NCBI GenBank assembly: GCA_027012915.1
Contig: JALUYN010000592.1
Span: 1-7,347, forward strand
DNA length: 7,347 nucleotides
Reading direction: 5' to 3'
Source: Cellvibrionaceae bacterium
GTDB lineage: Bacteria > Pseudomonadota > Gammaproteobacteria > Pseudomonadales > Cellvibrionaceae
Shown here: positions 4,687-7,347 of the stretch, one piece after another
Layout: the number at the start of each line of letters is the position of its first letter
Numbering within the stretch: position 1 is the stretch's first letter
The notes under the pieces: generated by a model
What the model saw: the letters and a program-made list of their open reading frames with translations, nothing else
The model's database searches: none
What the model was told of the DNA's origin: nothing
Program-made: the position numbers and the translations under genes

Positions 4687-6510
4687 CTAAAGTGTCCGGT
4701 TTAGGGCTTCTATAAGTAAGTCTTCGGTCAAAAGTTGGGGCAAAATCAGTGGTTTTTCGCCTGTGTTACCTGAGTACAGCAGATAGAGTGGCACGCCATT
4801 GCGTCCGAACTGGTTGAGAGTCTTAGTGATTTCCGGGTTGTAGTTGGTCCAATCGCCTTTGAGTTTGACGATTCCCAGGTCTTCAAATGCCGCCAGACTG
4901 GCGTCCGTGTTCAGTGCAATTTTTTCGTTCGCCAGACAGGTAATACACCATGCGGCGGTCATATTGACGAAGGTGGGCGTGCCGCTGTCGACCAGTTGCT
5001 GCAGGCGCTCCTGAGTAAAGGGTTGCCAGTTGTGATCCAGGGCTTGTTGTTGCGATGTCTGGGTAGGCGCGATGGTGTTGCTCCACTGGTAGGGCAGTAG
5101 TGCCCCGACAATCGTTAGCAATGCCAGGCTGCGCTTCAGTTTGGAGTGAGGCGTGCTGTGCCACAGCCAAAGGCCCAGGGCTATGGTTATAGAGCCTCCA
5201 ACAAAGGCAATTACAGCGTCGCTGCCGCTTTGTTTCCCTAGTACCCATAGTAGCCAGAGTGCGGTGAAGAACAGCGGAAAGGCGAAAAATTGTTTCAGCG
5301 TGTTCATCCATGGGCCCGGCTTGGGAAGCTGTCGGGCAAGGGCTGGGAAATAGCTCAGCGCCAAGAATGGAAGGGCCATGCCAAGGCCGAGGCAGGCAAA
5401 GATAAGGGTGCCTACCGCAGTGGGTTGAGTGATGGCATAGCCAAGAGCGGCTCCCATAAAAGGAGCGGTGCAGGGGCTGGCTACTACGGTGGCCAGTGCG
5501 CCAGTAAAGAATGAGGCGCGGTAGCCTGAGCCTTGGGTAAGTCCCTGGCCAGTGCCTGTGAGCCCTTGGGCGATAGGGTAGTCTGCCAGCAGAATTAGTC
5601 CCATGATTACAAATAAATAGGCCAGAGAGGCAACTACCCAGGGGGATTGCAGTTGAAAGCCCCAGCCAATCCATTGGCCCGCGTCGCGTAAGGCAAACAT
5701 GATGATGGCAATGAGGCTGAAAGTTATTACGCAGCCGAGTGTGTAGGCCCAGCCGTGCAGATGCTGTTGTTTTGGCGCCTGATGAGATTGCATCAGGTGC
5801 AGGGCTTTAAGGGACAGTACTGGAAAAACGCAGGGCATTAAGTTGAGAATCAAGCCGCCCAGCAGTGCTCCTAGCAGGCTTCCGAGCAGAGTCAGGCTAC
5901 CGCTATTGTCGATGGCGTTGTTTTGACTCTGCGTCTGCTCAGTAGCTTTGGGCAGAGGGGGCTCGATTGCCTGAATGCCAGTGTTGGAAACTTCAAAATA
6001 GTGGCTTTGCGGTGGATAGCAGAGGCCAGCGTCAGCGCATCCCTGGGACTGTAGAACCAGAGTGCCGCTTTGTTTGGGAATCTGATATTGCAGCCAGCCG
6101 TAGTAAACCTCCAGCTCCTTCTCAAAAATTTCATCGTACTTGTACTGCCCTGCTGGCAATTGCAGCTCTACCTGTTCGCCGGATCCTTCCCAACGGGCTT
6201 TCAGTTGGTGTTGATAGAGGTAGTACTGTGGTGCGATCTTCCAGCTGATTTGCAGCTGTTGGTCGTCAGTTTCCGTGATGTTGAGTCTGTAGGCTTCTTC
6301 GACAGGCAGGAATTCGGTAGTAGCCTGATCGGTAAATAGCTGTGCCCCCCAGGGTTGGGGGACTGGGTTGGAGGTCTGCGCGAAAACGTGTGCGCTAGAA
6401 AATGACAACGCAGTCAAAAATACCAGCAGAATTCCGCTTACGAAATTGCGGGGCCTGCTAAGGGGGCGGCGGTTGTGGTGACTGGCGCTGCTGGGGTTTT
6501 TCATGGGCAT
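4687..6510 (-). CDS. dsbD: Thiol:disulfide interchange protein DsbD
   Basis: DsbD carries electrons from cytoplasmic thioredoxin across the inner membrane to periplasmic DsbC/DsbG and the cytochrome c maturation thioredoxin. All three domains and all six catalytic cysteines are present in 607 residues (E. coli DsbD, 565). A basic region and signal peptide occupy about residues 1-45, ending near AFA-type cleavage at VFA-QT. The periplasmic alpha domain carries C158 and C164 in QGCADAGLCYPP. The eight-helix membrane domain (about 207-473) carries C227 in NLMPCVFP and C347 in VASPCTAPF. The C-terminal thioredoxin-like domain carries the WCITC motif (C522, C525). The start is uncertain: ATG 6510 and ATG 6504 (third codon) both lack a clear ribosome binding site. 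The extra length relative to E. coli lies partly in the long N-terminal basic segment before the signal helix. It is divergent from the lipoprotein gene, 66 nt away, and precedes aroQ. Confidence 0.97.
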   Translation of the reverse strand: MPMKNPSSASHHNRRPLSRPRNFVSGILLVFLTALSFSSAHVFAQTSNPVPQPWGAQLFTDQATTEFLPVEEAYRLNITETDDQQLQISWKIAPQYYLYQHQLKARWEGSGEQVELQLPAGQYKYDEIFEKELEVYYGWLQYQIPKQSGTLVLQSQGCADAGLCYPPQSHYFEVSNTGIQAIEPPLPKATEQTQSQNNAIDNSGSLTLLGSLLGALLGGLILNLMPCVFPVLSLKALHLMQSHQAPKQQHLHGWAYTLGCVITFSLIAIIMFALRDAGQWIGWGFQLQSPWVVASLAYLFVIMGLILLADYPIAQGLTGTGQGLTQGSGYRASFFTGALATVVASPCTAPFMGAALGYAITQPTAVGTLIFACLGLGMALPFLALSYFPALARQLPKPGPWMNTLKQFFAFPLFFTALWLLWVLGKQSGSDAVIAFVGGSITIALGLWLWHSTPHSKLKRSLALLTIVGALLPYQWSNTIAPTQTSQQQALDHNWQPFTQERLQQLVDSGTPTFVNMTAAWCITCLANEKIALNTDASLAAFEDLGIVKLKGDWTNYNPEITKTLNQFGRNGVPLYLLYSGNTGEKPLILPQLLTEDLLIEALNRTL

Positions 6511-6534
6511 CTGTCAGAATGTTGTGTCCGGTGG

Positions 6535-6540
6535 ATTGTA
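6535..6540 (-). promoter_or_regulatory. Candidate -10 box for dsbD
   Basis: TACAAT on the - strand matches the -10 consensus at five of six positions and would place transcription start about 18 nt before the dsbD ATG. No good -35 partner is seen at 16-18 nt. The 66-nt space between the divergent dsbD and lipoprotein genes must hold both promoters or they must overlap neighbouring coding sequence. I found no convincing + strand promoter for the lipoprotein here. Confidence 0.3.
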
Positions 6541-6576
6541 CGCTTAAAGACATCACTATTGGGTGGAGAGTTTCAA

Positions 6577-7269
6577 TTGTTTACAAAAAAACGGCGTTGG
6601 ATGTGGCTGGGACTGTGCATTGTGCTGGCCGGTTGCGCTTCTGCGCCGTCACAAAAGAGCATCGAGGCAGCGGATAAGCCTCGAAAGTATAATCCTGTGC
6701 CTCTATTGTTGCGCCAGGCAGAAGACTATTTGGCGCGAGATCGCTTGATGAGCCCAGCTTCGGGAAACGCCTATGATCGCTTTCGTGCCGTGTTGCTGAT
6801 ACACCCGGAGCATCCTCAGGCAGTTAGTGGTTTGCAGCAGATTCTGATTCGCTATATGGAGCTAGGGCGCGAAGCGCTGCGCAAAGAAGACATTGCCAGG
6901 GCGCGGCGTATGTTGGTTGCCGCTCGCAAGATTGATTCGCATAACGCTTTGCTGGCCGAGTTTGAGCAGGAGTTGAGGCAAGCGATTGAGGTGGCTCAGA
7001 AGGGGCGAGTCGTTGCCGCCCGTGAGTCTGAATTCCTACTCAATGGCGACGAGCTTGCGGCCAGAAGTGACTCGGTACAGCAGGTGCTGAGAAATGTAGC
7101 TCAAGGGCTGCAGGGGTCGGACAAGAGTGTGCTGATTGTGGCGCGAAGTGACGCCGAGGGGCGTTGGTTGTACAAAGCGCTGCGTCAGGCAGCCAACGGT
7201 CAGCGTATTCGCGGGGATATTAAAATCGATACCGTTCCCAGGATTGTTTTACTGCCCCCTATTTATTGA
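6577..7269 (+). CDS. Lipoprotein of unknown function with helical-repeat (TPR-like) core
   Basis: I do not recognise a named family. From a TTG start at 6577 the product is 230 residues. This start is favoured because GGAG (6565-6568) lies 8 nt upstream and because it gives a textbook lipoprotein signal: basic MFTKKRR, a hydrophobic stretch and lipobox LAGC with the lipidated C20. An ATG at 6475 would overlap the start of divergent dsbD, and ATG 6601 would lose the basic residues. After the signal, a mostly helical region at about 42-150 contains a helix pair resembling a tetratricopeptide repeat (YMELGREALRKEDIARARR, 93-111, then MLVAARKID). A C-terminal part (about 165-230) includes SVLIVARSDAEGRWLYKALR (184-203) and a hydrophobic end RIVLLPPIY. 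Residue +2 after the cysteine is Ala, not Asp, so outer-membrane sorting is expected. Its position suggests an envelope role, but no specific function can be given. Confidence 0.85.
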   Translation: MFTKKRRWMWLGLCIVLAGCASAPSQKSIEAADKPRKYNPVPLLLRQAEDYLARDRLMSPASGNAYDRFRAVLLIHPEHPQAVSGLQQILIRYMELGREALRKEDIARARRMLVAARKIDSHNALLAEFEQELRQAIEVAQKGRVVAARESEFLLNGDELAARSDSVQQVLRNVAQGLQGSDKSVLIVARSDAEGRWLYKALRQAANGQRIRGDIKIDTVPRIVLLPPIY

Positions 7270-7278
7270 GTTGCTATT

Positions 7279-7347
7279 ATGAAGGCGGCACTTCATTCTT
7301 GGTGTTTGCGGGTTGTGTCGCCAAATGGGGTTGGCCGCAATGAGTGC
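7279..7347 (+). CDS. Possible start of a further gene, cut by the window end
   Basis: An ATG at 7279 opens a frame of 23 codons to the window edge (MKAALHSWCLRVV...). It lies 9 nt after the lipoprotein stop codon, with GAG at 7268-7270 as a weak ribosome binding site 8 nt upstream, so it could be translationally coupled. Another ATG at 7340 in a different frame is an alternative start. Too little sequence is present to suggest a product or to be sure it is a gene. Confidence 0.35.
   Translation, partial: MKAALHSWCLRVVSPNGVGRNEC

Noticed and set aside
4883..5674. 263-codon open frame on the - strand within dsbD
   Set aside because: It is an out-of-frame shadow of dsbD, whose frame encodes all the DsbD domains and cysteines.

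Overview
The window is about 7.3 kb of chromosomal DNA from a Gram-negative gammaproteobacterium. The dsbD–aroQ–accB–accC gene order is one I associate with Pseudomonas-like genomes. Moderate GC content and a SmrA/YdaL-type protein point to Pseudomonadales/Cellvibrionales-like marine bacteria, but that placement is inference. Most of the window is ordinary core-genome housekeeping, and I see no clear mobile element, CRISPR array, toxin-antitoxin pair or defence system.

Layout: positions 1-187 are an untranslated-looking, highly structured stretch. It holds two inverted repeats followed by a strong intrinsic terminator, and is probably the 3' end of an upstream transcription unit. Next on the + strand come smrA (371-949), a nuclease-family protein, and mscS (1096-1911), a small-conductance mechanosensitive channel. 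Downstream of mscS lie a 72-nt palindromic REP-like element (1920-1991) and a bidirectional terminator (2007-2041), which separates mscS from the convergent accC.

The - strand then carries, in order of transcription, dsbD (6510-4687), aroQ (4408-3971), accB (3894-3433) and accC (3405-2062). aroQ, accB and accC are tightly spaced and look like an operon. accB encodes the biotin carrier and accC the biotin carboxylase that loads it with carboxyl groups, giving half of acetyl-CoA carboxylase for fatty acid synthesis. aroQ adds a shikimate-pathway step. dsbD sits 278 nt upstream of aroQ and moves reducing power across the inner membrane. A perfect 9-bp hairpin with a 3-nt loop lies in the leader of accB.

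Divergent from dsbD on the + strand is a gene for a 230-residue lipoprotein of unknown function (6577-7269), with a TTG start supported by a good ribosome binding site and a lipobox. A possible next gene begins at 7279 and runs off the window. The points most worth a second look are the structured 1-187 region, the REP-like palindrome, the accB leader hairpin and the uncharacterised lipoprotein.
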